A stretch of 63,005 nucleotides of DNA from Gnetum montanum (GCA_015680685.1 MNCI01013900.1:643424-706428); one strand, 5' to 3'. Counted from the stretch's first letter, positions 46,470 to 57,929 are shown. The notes: generated from the letters alone by a model not told the origin. Program-made: numbers and translations.

Positions 46470-47540
46470 AAAGGTAGAATAGTCCTAGAGGAGGTCCATG
46501 AGGGAGTTTGTGGAAGAAATATAGGACCTAGAGCCATGACCGCTAAGATTAGATAGTTAGGCTACCATTGGAGCCATATGAAAAATGACTGCTTGTGCAA
46601 GGTTAAGTGATGCAACACATGCCAACGATGTAGCAACTTCATACATGTATCACTAACTGAGTTGCATACAACCCAAATAACATGGTTGTTTCAATGATGG
46701 GGATTGGATATTATTGGATCCATAATGCCTAAATATACTATAGGGCATAGCTTCATCATCATCGTAATCGAATACTTTACCAAGTGGGTTGAAGCTATTC
46801 CTCTAAGGAAGATCACATTTGAACAAGTTTTCAAGTTTATCCTAGGCAACATGGTAGCTCGTTTTGGTTTACCCATGACCATAGTTACAGATAATGAACC
46901 TCAATTTAGTAGCCAAGAAACCAAGGATTTTTGTCACAACCTAGGCATTAAGCATTCTTTCTCATCGCCTTAATACCCCTAAGCTAATGGATAAGCAGAA
47001 GTGAGGAACAAGGTCATCATCAATTTGCTCAAGAAGATGCTCAACAACAACAAGAAAAAGTGGGATGAGTAGCTTGAACATGCACTATGGGCATATAGAG
47101 CAACCTATTGCATGGAAACCAGCATGATCCCTTATAGCCTTGTTTATGGTTCTAAAGCTATTTTACCTCTTGAATTATAGGTACCATCACTCTGAGTAGT
47201 CTTGATTAACTTCATCAATGATAAGTAGACCAAGGAGTTGTAGATAACAACATAGGATTTAGTGGGAGAGTAGCGTATGCAGATGCTATCTCACATCAAG
47301 CACTATCAAGAAAGGTAGAAGAGACAACATCACCATAACCTAATCATGCAAAAGATCAAGGAGGGGGACCTCATCCTCAAGTCCATTCATGAGCATGTAG
47401 ACAAATTCTTAGCCAACTAGAAAGGGCCCTTCCTTGTCACTAGGGCCTATAGAAATGCAACATTTAGAATAGTTGACATGGATGGAAATGAGCTGGCCAA
47501 CCTAGTCAATCATTCCTTTCTAAAGCCATAATACATGTAG
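46470..47540 (+). pseudogene. Tat-like integrase
   Basis: The zinc region spans about 46495-46640 (EVHEGVCG, GYHWSHM, CNTCQRC). The catalytic core is WGLDIIGSIMPK (Asp, about 46700), VTDNEPQFSS (Asp, about 46887) and AEVRNKVI (Glu, about 46998). The segment SP-stop-YP-stop-ANG-stop-AEV shows three stops where Gln is usual. The C-terminal portion is visible to GPFLVTRAY and to about 47530. Confidence 0.8.
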
Positions 47541-47577
47541 TTGATAGATCATTAACAAGTGAGCTTGCTTTCAATGA

Positions 47578-47664
47578 TTTGCCATGACCTTAAACTAGAA
47601 ACATAGCCTACCAGGGCCTTAAGTTAGTACCATGGCTTGCCATGGCCTTAAACTAGTAATATTG
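47578..47664 (+). repeat. 29-bp repeat cluster, copy 3 (3 units)
   Basis: Units such as catggcttgccatggcctta plus aactagtaa follow integrase directly. They are the same family as the clusters at 34531 and 43680. Confidence 0.7.
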
Positions 47665-47989
47665 ATAACTTGGATAGCCTGATTCTCATGTGGCCTCCAT
47701 GCATTATGAAATTATAATATGCAGTGATGTTTTGTATTCTTTGTTGGTGCCTCTCAGGTTAATCCTCCAAACATCAATAACCATTGAAACACCACAAAAT
47801 TTTACATGTTGTAACCAATATTCATCATGTATCTTTCACCCCATACAACCCAAGGAAACATTTCATTGCAAATGTGAAAATTATAACCCAAAATGGGCAA
47901 TTTCACATAATTTATGCTTTTGGGGCTAACAAATGCCTCATAAGTGGTCAACACCTCATTCCCCAAGTGAGAAAAGTCATCTAGTATCT

Positions 47990-49270
47990 ATATTTGTGCT
48001 TTGTGGGGGAGGGGGATAGATCTCACCTACCTCGAGCATTGAAGGATGGGGGGTTTGAAAAATTTTCCTCCTTCAACATGGAGATGAAAGACACATTTTG
48101 GAAAAAAATTTCCCAAATTATAAAGTTTTACCTCAGCTTGGAAACTTTTCCTCCAAATTGGAAAGTTTCCCTCCTAGCTTGGAAACTTTTCCCCCAATTT
48201 GGAAAGTTTCCCCCTAGCTTGAAAACTTTCCAACNNNNNNNNNNNNNNNNNNNNNNNNNNNNNNNNNNNNNNNTTCCCCCTCCCCCCATTATGGAAAATT
48301 CAAACCCCCAACATCAAAGCCACAAGAAGCAAAATTCATCAAGTTATGCACTTCAATGTTGAATAGGCACTTCATCAAAAATGGTGGAGAGGTCAATGTG
48401 GAAGATTCATCTCTAGCATGGAAAGGGTTCCTCGGTTACTATTTTTGGTAAATAGAATGGCCATGGGAGAGGGGGATGTGGGAGGGGAAGCACTTACTAT
48501 GTTTAGTAATCCTCCAAATTTGGGTTCCTATTTCACCTAAATTTGGCAACTAATTTCCAACAAAATTACATCTAATTTGTAGCCATTTTTCAGCCTAAAC
48601 ATAGCTAATTTGCAGCCCCATTCATGGCCCAAAGACTCTATAAAAGCCTAACTCCAACACCATTTACAAGTTCCACAACGTTTGGCATACAAGCAATTTT
48701 GGTTGGAAATTTTTGATAGGTTGAGCATTTTTGACAATATACTACACTCACAAGCAGTTTTCATGTACACGATTCCACACTTGGGGTATTTTGAGGCACT
48801 TAAAAGGTCTTGCAAGTTCCCATACTTACATTCTCTTGAACCCCATTGTGGAAGTAATGAGGCCTTGAGATTGGATCCAAGGTTGTAACAGTAAAGGAAG
48901 GTTCTATAGCATCAAGAGTGGCTTGGCACATGGATCATGAAGTAGATCATCTTGACATCAATGGGCTTTGAACTCTTGTATAAGTGAACCCCCTTTTTGC
49001 TCATCTAGGCACTAGGTTTTGTACACATTTCTCTAACTTATTCTTTATTCTCTTCTCAATAAAGTTTTAAGTTTTAAGTTATTATTTGTGCATTATTTGG
49101 ATCTGTTTATATTTCCATGTTTTACATCTCCTAAGTCCTTAGTTAATTTACTAGACTAGCCAAGGTGCCTTGAATCCCATTTTTGTTGTGAAGGGCCTAG
49201 GGATTTGGGGTAGAGGAATTGCTTACATTGAGGATCCTTAGTTCTCATTCTAGCAATCAAGGTTTTCAAT
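47990..49270 (+). repeat. 3' LTR of the Tat-like element
   Basis: The LTR contains the palindromic ~20-bp units (48120-48234, ttggaaacttttccccc), an N gap (48235-48273), and a TATA box ctataaaagcc at about 48637. A plausible transcript start region follows. AATAAA-type signals lie near 49062. Edges are approximate. The right edge is set by return of the interrupted ORF sequence near 49280. Confidence 0.6.
48630..48660 (+). promoter_or_regulatory. LTR TATA box of the Tat-like element
   Basis: ctataaaagcc lies about 400 bp downstream of the palindromic unit array, in the expected U3/R position. Confidence 0.55.
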
Positions 49271-49279
49271 TGTAACAAT

Positions 49280-49440
49280 GAATGCTAAATGATTGGGCCT
49301 CCTATTCTTCATGCATAGTTGGTCAGCCTTATTCTCCTAGTTGGTCTCTACCACCTCCTATGTGTTTGCTTACACCTTGTGAAGGTCCTTCTTATCCTCT
49401 TTTTTGGACTATTTGTAATCAATCAAGGATTTGGTGTCAA
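49280..49440 (-). pseudogene. 5' start of the interrupted coiled-coil ORF
   Basis: The sequence around gaatgctaaatgattg and the following ~160 bp match 13245-13410 of the other element copy. This places the ORF start near 49420. About 0.9 kb of the ORF between here and 30118 is missing. Confidence 0.55.
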
Positions 49441-49784
49441 TAAGGTGTTTTTCATTTATCATCAATAGGTTTATACCTTACTCAGGTCCTTAGTTCCATT
49501 AAGTTCTTGGTTGATGTGATTGCAAAGTTAGAAAAATTTTAAGAAAAATTCCCAAAAAGTGTTAACTTCTTTTATAACCCTTTGTAATTGACTTCTTTTT
49601 CCTTATGTATGGCTTATAATGATGCTTATTCTTCATTAGGGGTGTTAATTAAAGGTTCTAACATGCATACAACCAATTTTTCATTAAAAAGCTTAATTTT
49701 TTCAACATTCTTACCTTTATAATACCTTTTGAGTGATAGAAAATTTTGAAAAATTGATGCAAGTTTTCCACACAAGTAACAACC

Positions 49785-49800
49785 CCCATGACTAAATTGA
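49785..49800 (-). other. internal PPT-like site
   Basis: The minus strand reads tttagtcatgggggtt, matching the family PPT. It lies at the same place as the site at 13660-13680. Confidence 0.5.
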
Positions 49801-49969
49801 ACACTCCGGGATCAAATAGGTTCAAAAACCATGGAAATTGGAGTGGTATGGAGCTAGATATCATGTGTGGAAGTTCGATGCACAGAACTCTTAGTTGAGA
49901 GAGAAAAATGCAAAAAATTCCATAGCAAAAATTGATGAGAATGAATTTTAAAGCATCACAAGGTCCCTG

Positions 49970-50045
49970 TTTATAGGTTTTTGTGGACTCGATATTGGGT
50001 ACCTGATATCGACTCATGTTCGATATTGGGTAGTTGATATTATAG
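49970..50045 (-). promoter_or_regulatory. internal LTR-like promoter, second copy
   Basis: The minus strand has tcgatatcaggt/cgatattggg-type repeats (49991-50042) followed by cctataaacag (49970-49978). Its position relative to gag and the 3' ORF equals that of 13835-13917. Confidence 0.55.
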
Positions 50046-50334
50046 GTCTTAAAATTGAATTTTATGGGGATATTCAATATGGAAAATGAAGCTTTTGGAT
50101 TGATTGGAAGGTTTTATGTAGAGTCCAAAGTTCTAGGGTAGGTGATAATATATATTTGGCACCATAATGTTGAAAAATGGAATCGTAGAAATTAAAAGCA
50201 TTGGAAGATGTAAGAAAAGGGTATTGAATCCATGATAGAGAATGGATAGGTTGTATGATAAGGGAAGGTTTTGAGATTGATGTTTATAAAATTGAAAGGT
50301 TTAAGATGATGTGGTTGTGTTAGAAAAGTACAAG

Positions 50335-50425
50335 TTACAATAGTTATACAAGTGAATCCTCCCCAATACAGGTTCCAACTCTTAACACCCTTGTATAACC
50401 ACACCTAAAAATGCTCGTAGGCATC
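50335..50425 (-). other. conserved non-coding block
   Basis: The minus strand reads ...ggtgtggttatacaagggtg... then ctgtattggggaggattcac. It is the same block as at 14200-14300 and 8870-8960, with a few changes. Confidence 0.55.
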
Positions 50426-50429
50426 AAAG

Positions 50430-51460
50430 GCATTGAATGGAACACATACCTATTTAGAAAAACACACATGTTAGAACCATTATTTTTAGAGAATAACTCT
50501 ATGTTACACAAAACCACAAGTTATGATCATGCAAATAGTGAGATGAGAAGGAATTTAGAAAGGATTGTAGGAATTGGGACATGAGGTGCCTTACCATAGG
50601 TAGAATGAATTATTGTGTGTTATTAATGGTTAAAGTAATCATTAGCCCTTCTTTCCAAGATTAAAACCAAGTCCAAACCACATTCCAGTGAAATTGCATT
50701 GTTTTATCTTTTGGATTGATAATCATAAGACTACTACCATTGGAAAGAGTAGCATCACTTGGCATGTTGTCCAAGGGAGGAGTTTATTCATGGCACTTTT
50801 CTCTTTTCTCTTTTTTTTTGTGATTTTTGAAAATCCACCAACCTTCAAGTATGGATAACATGTCTTTCTAGTAGAACCCTAAGAAATTTATTCTATGCCT
50901 TTTTATTTTATTTTCATTTATGTCAACCTTACCAAAGGACTACCTTCAAGCATGGGTAACATGTCTTTGTGGTGACATGGTAAGATAGCACTTGTTGTAC
51001 TGTTACTTCCATTTTTCATTAGATCTACAAGGATATAATTACAACCTTAGAAACATGATAGAACATACGGAAATAATCCAAGAGAATCCACAGATTCCCT
51101 TTGATGTCAGACCCTTTGCATGCCCACTTGGTTCTTCACTTCCTATCCAGGAATAATGATTATGAGTTTATTCTTAGTTTGATGATGGAAAAAGAATATC
51201 ATTATGACCATGGTAAGAACCTCTTATTAATGGGATGGATGGATGGATGATGTGGCCTCACTATCCAAAAAATCAGTCCCTCATGGCTTGACAACATAGA
51301 GAAAGCCTCATCTCATTGGGCTACATCTTGTTGTTTTATTCACAAATGAGATTATTGACAAAGGAAATTAAAAAAAGGTGTGGAAAAAGTTAAAAATAAT
51401 GGAAAAAATTTGTATTAAGAAATGAGAAAATGATAAAAAATTGTAAAAAAAATATGAAAA
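50430..51460. other. non-coding region of the second pol-less element
   Basis: AT-rich and without a credible gene. It corresponds to 14300-15240. Confidence 0.45.
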
Positions 51461-51461
51461 A

Positions 51462-51539
51462 CACTTATTAATTCTTGATTTTAGGATGGGGCATCTTCCC
51501 CATGACTAAGCTTTTGACTATGAAAAGAATTAATAAGTG
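51462..51539 (-). other. nested stem-loop after gag, second copy
   Basis: Arms 51462-51476 (cacttattaattctt) and 51525-51539 (aagaattaataagtg) pair over 15 bp without mismatch. They enclose an inner ATGGGG/CCCCAT pair and a PPT-like cttagtcatgggga. Confidence 0.7.
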
Positions 51540-52057
51540 GGTAGGCAAGCTTCATGCATTTTTTAAATAGTGTTAGACCTTCATTTTCAAGCCACTGGGT
51601 GTCTTCTAGTTTAGTGGTGGCTTCATATATGGGTTGTTTCTCATACACTTGGAGACATACAATGTATTAGAATAGAAATTGTGTTAACTTTGTGGATGTT
51701 TTGCCAATGACTACATCGTTTATCATGATTAGTATTGCATGGATTCTTCTATCTCTCCATAGTACCAGATTCATCATTTATATTAGGTGTTAGAGTAATG
51801 ATGGATGTTGGGCTTTGTATAGGATTGGAGGACGTTGGTTGTGAAAGGAAGGGTGGTGCACTTGATTAGCATTGTGCTAGTTTGGATGAGTTAGGAGGTC
51901 CATGAATGTTGTGCTTACGAGTGGGAACTATCCTAAAGAAAGGGCATTTTCGAGATTGTTGTGGGGATCTACTAGCATTATCATTTTTGTGTATGTTCAT
52001 AGCACAAGTGGAATTCTTTCATTAATGTTATGATGTCAAACCTTCCTGTGTTGTTGA

Positions 52058-53940
52058 CTATGACATGTGATGAAGGGGGGTATGAGAATATTGAGGATAT
52101 GATGGAGGATGAGAGGTGTGAGGTGGTGATCTCATAAAAGATGTTGCAAGTTGATGATATTCAAGAGAGTAGTAGTAGTGATTTGAGGTAGAGGAATTAG
52201 AACTAGTTGGTTGTTGAATGTAGTATTTGAATAAGTCCAGTTGACAATAAGCATAGTGTTGGTTTGATGATGGATTTTCCCTGACTGTGGGTTCTGCCAC
52301 TATGTTGGATGATAGTGTTGAGGCTGGTAAGAAGTCCCACTAGGATTGTGCAATTGGTTGTTGGATTGTCTATAATTACCTTGTGAGAAAGGTAAGTTCC
52401 TAGGCATATGCTTTTATACAAACTTGGAATTCAATGCAAAAGCCCAATACTCATCTAGATGTAACATGACTAGGCAGTAGCCCTTTGGATGGTCATATAT
52501 GCAAATGTCACATCAATCATCTTCTTTGATGGTTTAGTCTATAACCTCTCCTTCTACAGCCATTTTTCCTTTTTGTCAATAAGTATTCCTAGTTGTTTCT
52601 TGGTTTTTTTCCTTCCTTTTTTTGTGATCACTTAATTCTTTTTGTGTTACTTTCTCCTCTATGATTTCTACATAGGTTGTAAATTTCTCATTCATCCATT
52701 CAACATCTTATCTAACCATTCTTCAAGGTCATCAATAGACTTTTGTGTTGACAAGGTTTGTTATGAAATCATCTCATTGAGAGTTACCTCTTTTTCATTA
52801 TCATAGATATGGACCCTCTTCTTTTGAAGAGTTGGGTCCCAATGATGTTTCTCAACACTCTCTCATTTACATAGCTCTCATTCTTCTTTTGCCACATGCT
52901 CGATTAGCCTTTTTATTTAATGAACTATTAATTCGTATAATCAACCTTAGGAATAAATCCCAAGGGTTTCTCTTATTTGACTACAAAGTCCATCTATGAT
53001 GTGGAAAGGTTGCTCTTCTTGAGAGAAACCATGGCATGGACACCTATACAGTAGAGAATAGTATCTATCTAAGGCCATATCCAAGGGTTCATGTTGTTCC
53101 TGTTTCCATCCTTGGATTCATTTCCTTAGGTTGGACACCCTTGCATAGGTTTGGTAATTATCATTGAAAAGTTCCAGCATTATGGACCATTGATGGATTA
53201 AGTTTGGTTTTAATGATCTATACCACACTTTGGGTTTGTGTGTTAGTATCCTAGGGAAGAACTTAAGCTTTTAGTACCTACTTTTAATGTTCTGTAAGAT
53301 GTAGGCATCATTGAAGGCTTGTAAATGATGTTGTGGATCAAAATTATAGCCTCCTGAAAATTTAGGGATGTTATTCATATCAAGCCTTTAGGTGTGAATT
53401 TCCTTTTGATGCTTATGAGGTATTTTAACTACCTCTACAATCTACGTTAGGCTCTTAGTGGCAAACAAGGGTTCACCAACATCAGACATGTCATAGTGAA
53501 AATTTCTATCTCTATTTGTCTAATTGTGATGATCTTGCTTATGTTAATTTTGATGTCTTTGATTTTTTCCTTAGTGTCAATTTCTATCCNAATTCATCTT
53601 CATCAAAAATAGATGTTGAAGAGGAAGAGAAAGATGAGGAACTGGGAGAATTACCATGGCTAATATAGTTATCCATTTGATCCTTGATTTATCTTTTCTA
53701 GGTTTTGAGGAGGTCCTAGGCCTTGAGGCCCTTACCAATCTAGGACTTACTCCATCTCCTCTAGGATTGTCTACCTTGGGTGAATGTAGTCCTTGAGTGT
53801 AGTAAGCAAGGTCATGAACATATGAAATCCTTGGATGAGGTTGGTCACTCCAATTTTCTTCAATATATATCTCATTAGTTCTCCAATGAATGTTCTCTTC
53901 ATATGATTCATTATCACTTTCATGTATATGAGACATTGTT
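52058..53940 (-). pseudogene. gag of the second pol-less element
   Basis: It opens MSHIHESDNESYEENIHWRT at 53936 and is readable in pieces through a gag domain (about 52.9-53.4 kb) to a Gln/Ser/Tyr/His-rich C-terminal part (52058-52421: YYIQQPTSSNSSTSNHYYYS). Its organisation equals that of the gag at 15268-17236. It starts about 120 bp after the 5' LTR. Frameshifts and stops are frequent. Confidence 0.65.
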
Positions 53941-54060
53941 TTAGTTAATGATGTGCGTGACTTAATATTTTTTTAAAGATAAATCATTAATGTGTTTACA
54001 ATGATTTTGTATAATATTACTAATCTAGATAACTAGCACCATCGTTGGCAATAAAGCCAA

Positions 54061-54927
54061 TGATCCATGACAAATACCCCTATGCTCAACCATACGAATC
54101 ATAAGCATTCACACATGATCTAGTTGAATTTCATTGATGGGACTAGTTGTGTCATCTAGATCATTATGTCTTAATCGTAGTTCATTGTCTTTCCACTTGG
54201 ACTAGTGGTAGCTTTGTCATGTATGGTTTAGTCCAAACTAAGGCATATTATAATTGATGGTGTTGTGGCCTTATGCTACTCTTGATGATAATAGAGAAAT
54301 TAATTATTTAATCTAATTAATAATGAAAAGTAAAGTCTAAACTAGCATATGTGTAATGAGTATCTATTCCTAACCTTCTGTACACACCCTAGACTTCGTG
54401 GCATTATTATTGGGATTACCAAGCGTACCATTATTGGGCATACTAAATGATAACACTACTAGGTTACCAAGTAATTACACTTAAGTGCTCATGATTAATC
54501 GTACTCATTCCACTAAATAATGGAAATAATAAAGAGTAATAAATGATAAACATTAATTAAGAAAAATAGTAAGCATTTAAGTAATTAATAATAATAAAGC
54601 TAAGTGGATGCTACAATGATGGAAGTAATCTTGATCTTTATTGTCGAACATGTAACGTGTCCAAGTACATCACACTTGAATAAAGATGTTGTACAATCAC
54701 TTAACATTACATTACAGGCATGCATTGGAAACAAACTAACAAAACTTCTCTATGTCTACATATAAAATCTATTAAAATCTATATGCAAACTATGCACCCA
54801 AGTGTTGTATTTATAGGCTAGCATAGATGAGGCAATATTGGATTCCCAACATTAAAGGTTGTGCCCTAATATTGAATACTCGATAACGTGGCTTCGATAT
54901 CAGAGCCCTACCAAAACATGACTCATC
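54061..54927 (-). repeat. 5' LTR of the second pol-less element
   Basis: The LTR runs from TGATCCATGACAAATACCCC to GACTCATCA, 867 bp, and is clearly similar along its length to 27284-28199. A drifted palindrome region lies at 54836-54912. Confidence 0.75.
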
Positions 54928-54954
54928 ACTCATCCTAATTTTTCATGATGTTTG

Positions 54955-56138
54955 TAATTACCTAGAAGCTACTATAGAAAAGCTTCAAAGATAGAATTAG
55001 GGGTGAATTTAAGGAAGAAACTTGGAAGAATTATTGGGGATTTCTTGTAAAGCATGGCTTGCTAATTGCATCAATTCAACTGCTTTGTTTAAATCTTGTG
55101 AGTTCCTTTCTTCTCATTTTTTCTCAATTGCTTAGCTAATGGTTTAGCTAGTATCATGTTTGGCATTTAATTTTGGTATTTTCTGATTACTCTTATAGCT
55201 CTATTTTCATGCAATTCTGGACTTCTATTTGGTTACCATAAAAGAGTTTATGTTATCTTTGAAAATTTTCTTGAGCAATTTAATAGTAATGTCTTTATAA
55301 AATTATCTATTTGAGTCTAGAGGATCTAGAAAAATATTTGATACTTTGAGATGACATGAAAGAGCTTCAGTTTTTAAAGTTGTTACTTTGATGTTTCAAT
55401 CTTAAAATTGTTTAATTATTTTTGATAGCTTCATTGTTTGAAATTCTTGACAACTATTAACTAGCCAAATAAAAGCTTGTACTTTGTCATTTACAAAGCA
55501 TTTTGGTAGTTTAATAAGAGTGTCTTTTACAAAATTGCTTGTTGGGCTTAGAGGGTTTAGAAAATTTGTGATATTTTATATTGAATTGGAATAGCTTGAT
55601 TGCAAAGTGTTTTCTCATGTTCAATGTATCTCGCTTAAATGTATGAGATTTCACACAAATATGCTTTCCTTTCTTCTCTCTTTAAATCCATTGAATCTCT
55701 CTCTATTTCTAGTTTTCTTATGGATCTTTCTCTTTGAGGAAAATTAGGAATAGATTTCTAGAAAATTGTGCTTAAGCATTTCGATGAAAGTTTATTTGTT
55801 TCAAGAAATATACTAAAGGGACTATATAGACTAAGTGACTCAAAAAAATAGGAATCTTTAATGACTCATAGTATTCAACAAGGTTAGCTGAACTTTTGTT
55901 ATAATAGCTAGTTATAGTTTCTTACACAAACCCAACCATTTTAACATTCATAACAAAAAACACACATTCACACTTAGTTCGCTCTATTACCACTAAGTTT
56001 ATTTGGAAGTATCTTTACCTTGGTGTTTCTAGAGACCAGTAAGCACCTAAACTCAAGTTTGAAGGAACACCTTCATTTTCCATGATCCCAATCACAAGAA
56101 CAAAGGAAAATATTGGCAATCCCAAATAGTCACCAACA
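54955..56138 (+). repeat. LTR-like arm (plus), inverted partner of 58958-60369
   Basis: Its right half (55730-56138) closely matches the reverse complement of 58958-59350, for example ctagagaccagtaagcacctaaa. Similarity continues, more weakly, to about 54960. It ends ...agtcaccaaca. Its left part is cut by the neighbouring LTR. No coding potential is seen. Confidence 0.65.
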
Positions 56139-56865
56139 ACTCCATATATAAGGTCAGTTATATATAAGTATGCAATATTCATCATTGATAAGTGAAATTT
56201 AAACTTTAATGTTCAATTTAAAGAATATTTTAAATTTTCATACTTTGTTGAACTCTTTAATCTTCCATTGATTTTTTTAGAAAGTTAAAGAATCAAATTT
56301 TAATTTTCTTGGTTCCATTAAGCATAAAAAAATTATTTTTACATCATTTAGTCTTTATAAATGTTTTCTTTTTTTGTTAAAAGTAATCTTTTTAATTGAA
56401 AATTAACAAGAAAGTATTAACTTAATGGCAAGAGTCTTAATTTGGAAAATCCAAGCTATGGATTTGATTGTCATGGATTGTATTGAGTTATAAAAATGTT
56501 CTACCAAAGTTTCATATTGGCTGTATATTATGGGGGTATGTATAATCATCTAATTCTAGTTTAAGGTATGGGTTTGATTCTACTATATTGCATTGAGTTA
56601 TAAAAAAGTTCTACTTAAGTGCTATAAAGCTTCATATTGACTCTATAACCTAGGGCTATATATAATAATCTAGTTCTAGTTTTAGTTTCTACAACCCTTA
56701 CCCTCCTAACCTTAAAAAGAAGTTGATATTGTAAGTAGATGGAAAGATTTACATTTTGATAATTACATATTATAATCTTTCAAAATTCTACTCACATAGG
56801 GAAAAATATGTTAAATTTGATGTTATATCCCTATTCCCAAAATGGTATCATTTTTTGAGAGATGT

Positions 56866-57300
56866 TGTAATTATTGTTTATAAAAACTCTTAATAAAAGA
56901 GCACATTGTAATTTTGGGCATGTCTATTAAGAAAATATTTAAAAGCTTAATCATAGGTATTTATGATAGTAACTTAAATGCTATATTAGCATAGATTAAC
57001 CTTCTAGTTAAGTAAGAGTTGGATAAAGGTACTTGGCTATCCCTTCTAGTTAGGTCTTGACTTAACTATGGTGATAATGCTAGATTGCCTTGAAGAGATA
57101 GATGTTAACAGGAAAATAACCCTAGGAATTCCTATAGTATATCCTAGAAATACTTATTCATTATCCGTTCTTATACTAATAAATCTCATCTCTTATTTCT
57201 TTCTATAGTTTTTCTATACTTCAATGCATAGTGTTCAATATAACTTATATTTAATATTTATCATGACATATAGGAATAGAATATCATAAGTGTTGTCAAA
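56866..57300. repeat. direct repeat A (LTR-like)
   Basis: Shares gttgtaattattg, cttaataaaagagcacatt and attcttattcatt-type segments, in order, with 58331-58790. The pair may be LTRs of a small non-autonomous element. The downstream copy is followed by tgagtataagag, weakly like a tRNA-Met primer site. Confidence 0.45.
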
Positions 57301-57929
57301 TTAAAAAATGATTTAAGAGACCAAGAAATGAAGGGAAAACCATTAAATAAGTACAAATAATGAAGAAACTAGTATGTCAAAATGAAATAAGAAAGTTAAA
57401 ATATGATTTGATAATGGTGTAGCAAAAAAACTTGGGTGATACATTCCTCATTAGTGATGTTGAAATGCCAAGAAATGTTTCAACATTCAACTAGCCTTTC
57501 ACATGAATGGAAACACTATTTAGCTATCTTAGTATTGCCTTTCTATTTGCTAATTTAAGCTTAAGAGTTAAGGAGGTGGAACATTAAGGAGCTACAAAAT
57601 TTGATTTTTTTCCAAACTCTTTTTGAATCTTCTTAGGACCTCAAGAATGTTGGATAGGACAAAAGAAAACCTTGTTGTTTTAAATAACCTAAAATCACAG
57701 TCAAATTACATCTTAAAAAGGACTAAAGATTGGAAATTTTTTCTTGAAGTGCATTTGATACATATTGCAATAATCAAACTTGTAATAAGAAAAGGAATAC
57801 CAACTCTTTCTCACATAAGAAACTTAAATATTTCTAAGGATAAGAAAAATAATAAGAGAAAGGAGTATTAGTTCTTAAAGGAATTAACATGGACATTTCA
57901 ATATGTTGAAAGTTTTTGGAATAAAAAAT

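Larger units (their letters stand above)
30120..49270 (+). mobile_element. Tat/Ogre-like Ty3/gypsy element nested in the coiled-coil ORF
   Basis: Repeat-bearing LTR sequences occur at both ends (30120-30640 and about 47990-49270). Between them are gag, protease, a 9.7-kb spacer, RT, RNase H, a second RNase H-like domain and integrase. The extra RNase H and the separation of the protease and RT blocks are features of the Tat/Ogre lineage. Edges are approximate (about 20 bp). The 5' LTR is shortened. The interrupted ORF lacks about 0.9 kb between the two sides. Confidence 0.7.
27284..54927 (-). mobile_element. second pol-less gypsy element, split by a nested Tat element
   Basis: The 3' LTR (27284-28199), PPT, C-terminal coiled-coil ORF (28300-30118), [nested Tat-like element], ORF start, internal promoter, conserved block, stem-loop, gag (52058-53940) and 5' LTR (54061-54927) appear in the same minus-strand order as in 9001-17965. 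The LTRs are visibly similar to each other. I see no matching 5-bp duplication at the outer ends (gttag and ctcat), so the ends may have rearranged. It is more decayed than the first copy. Confidence 0.7.

Noticed and set aside
57623-57871. 82-codon plus-strand frame as a gene
   Set aside because: It is an AT-rich, Lys/Asn-biased translation without domains, inside repeat-filled sequence.
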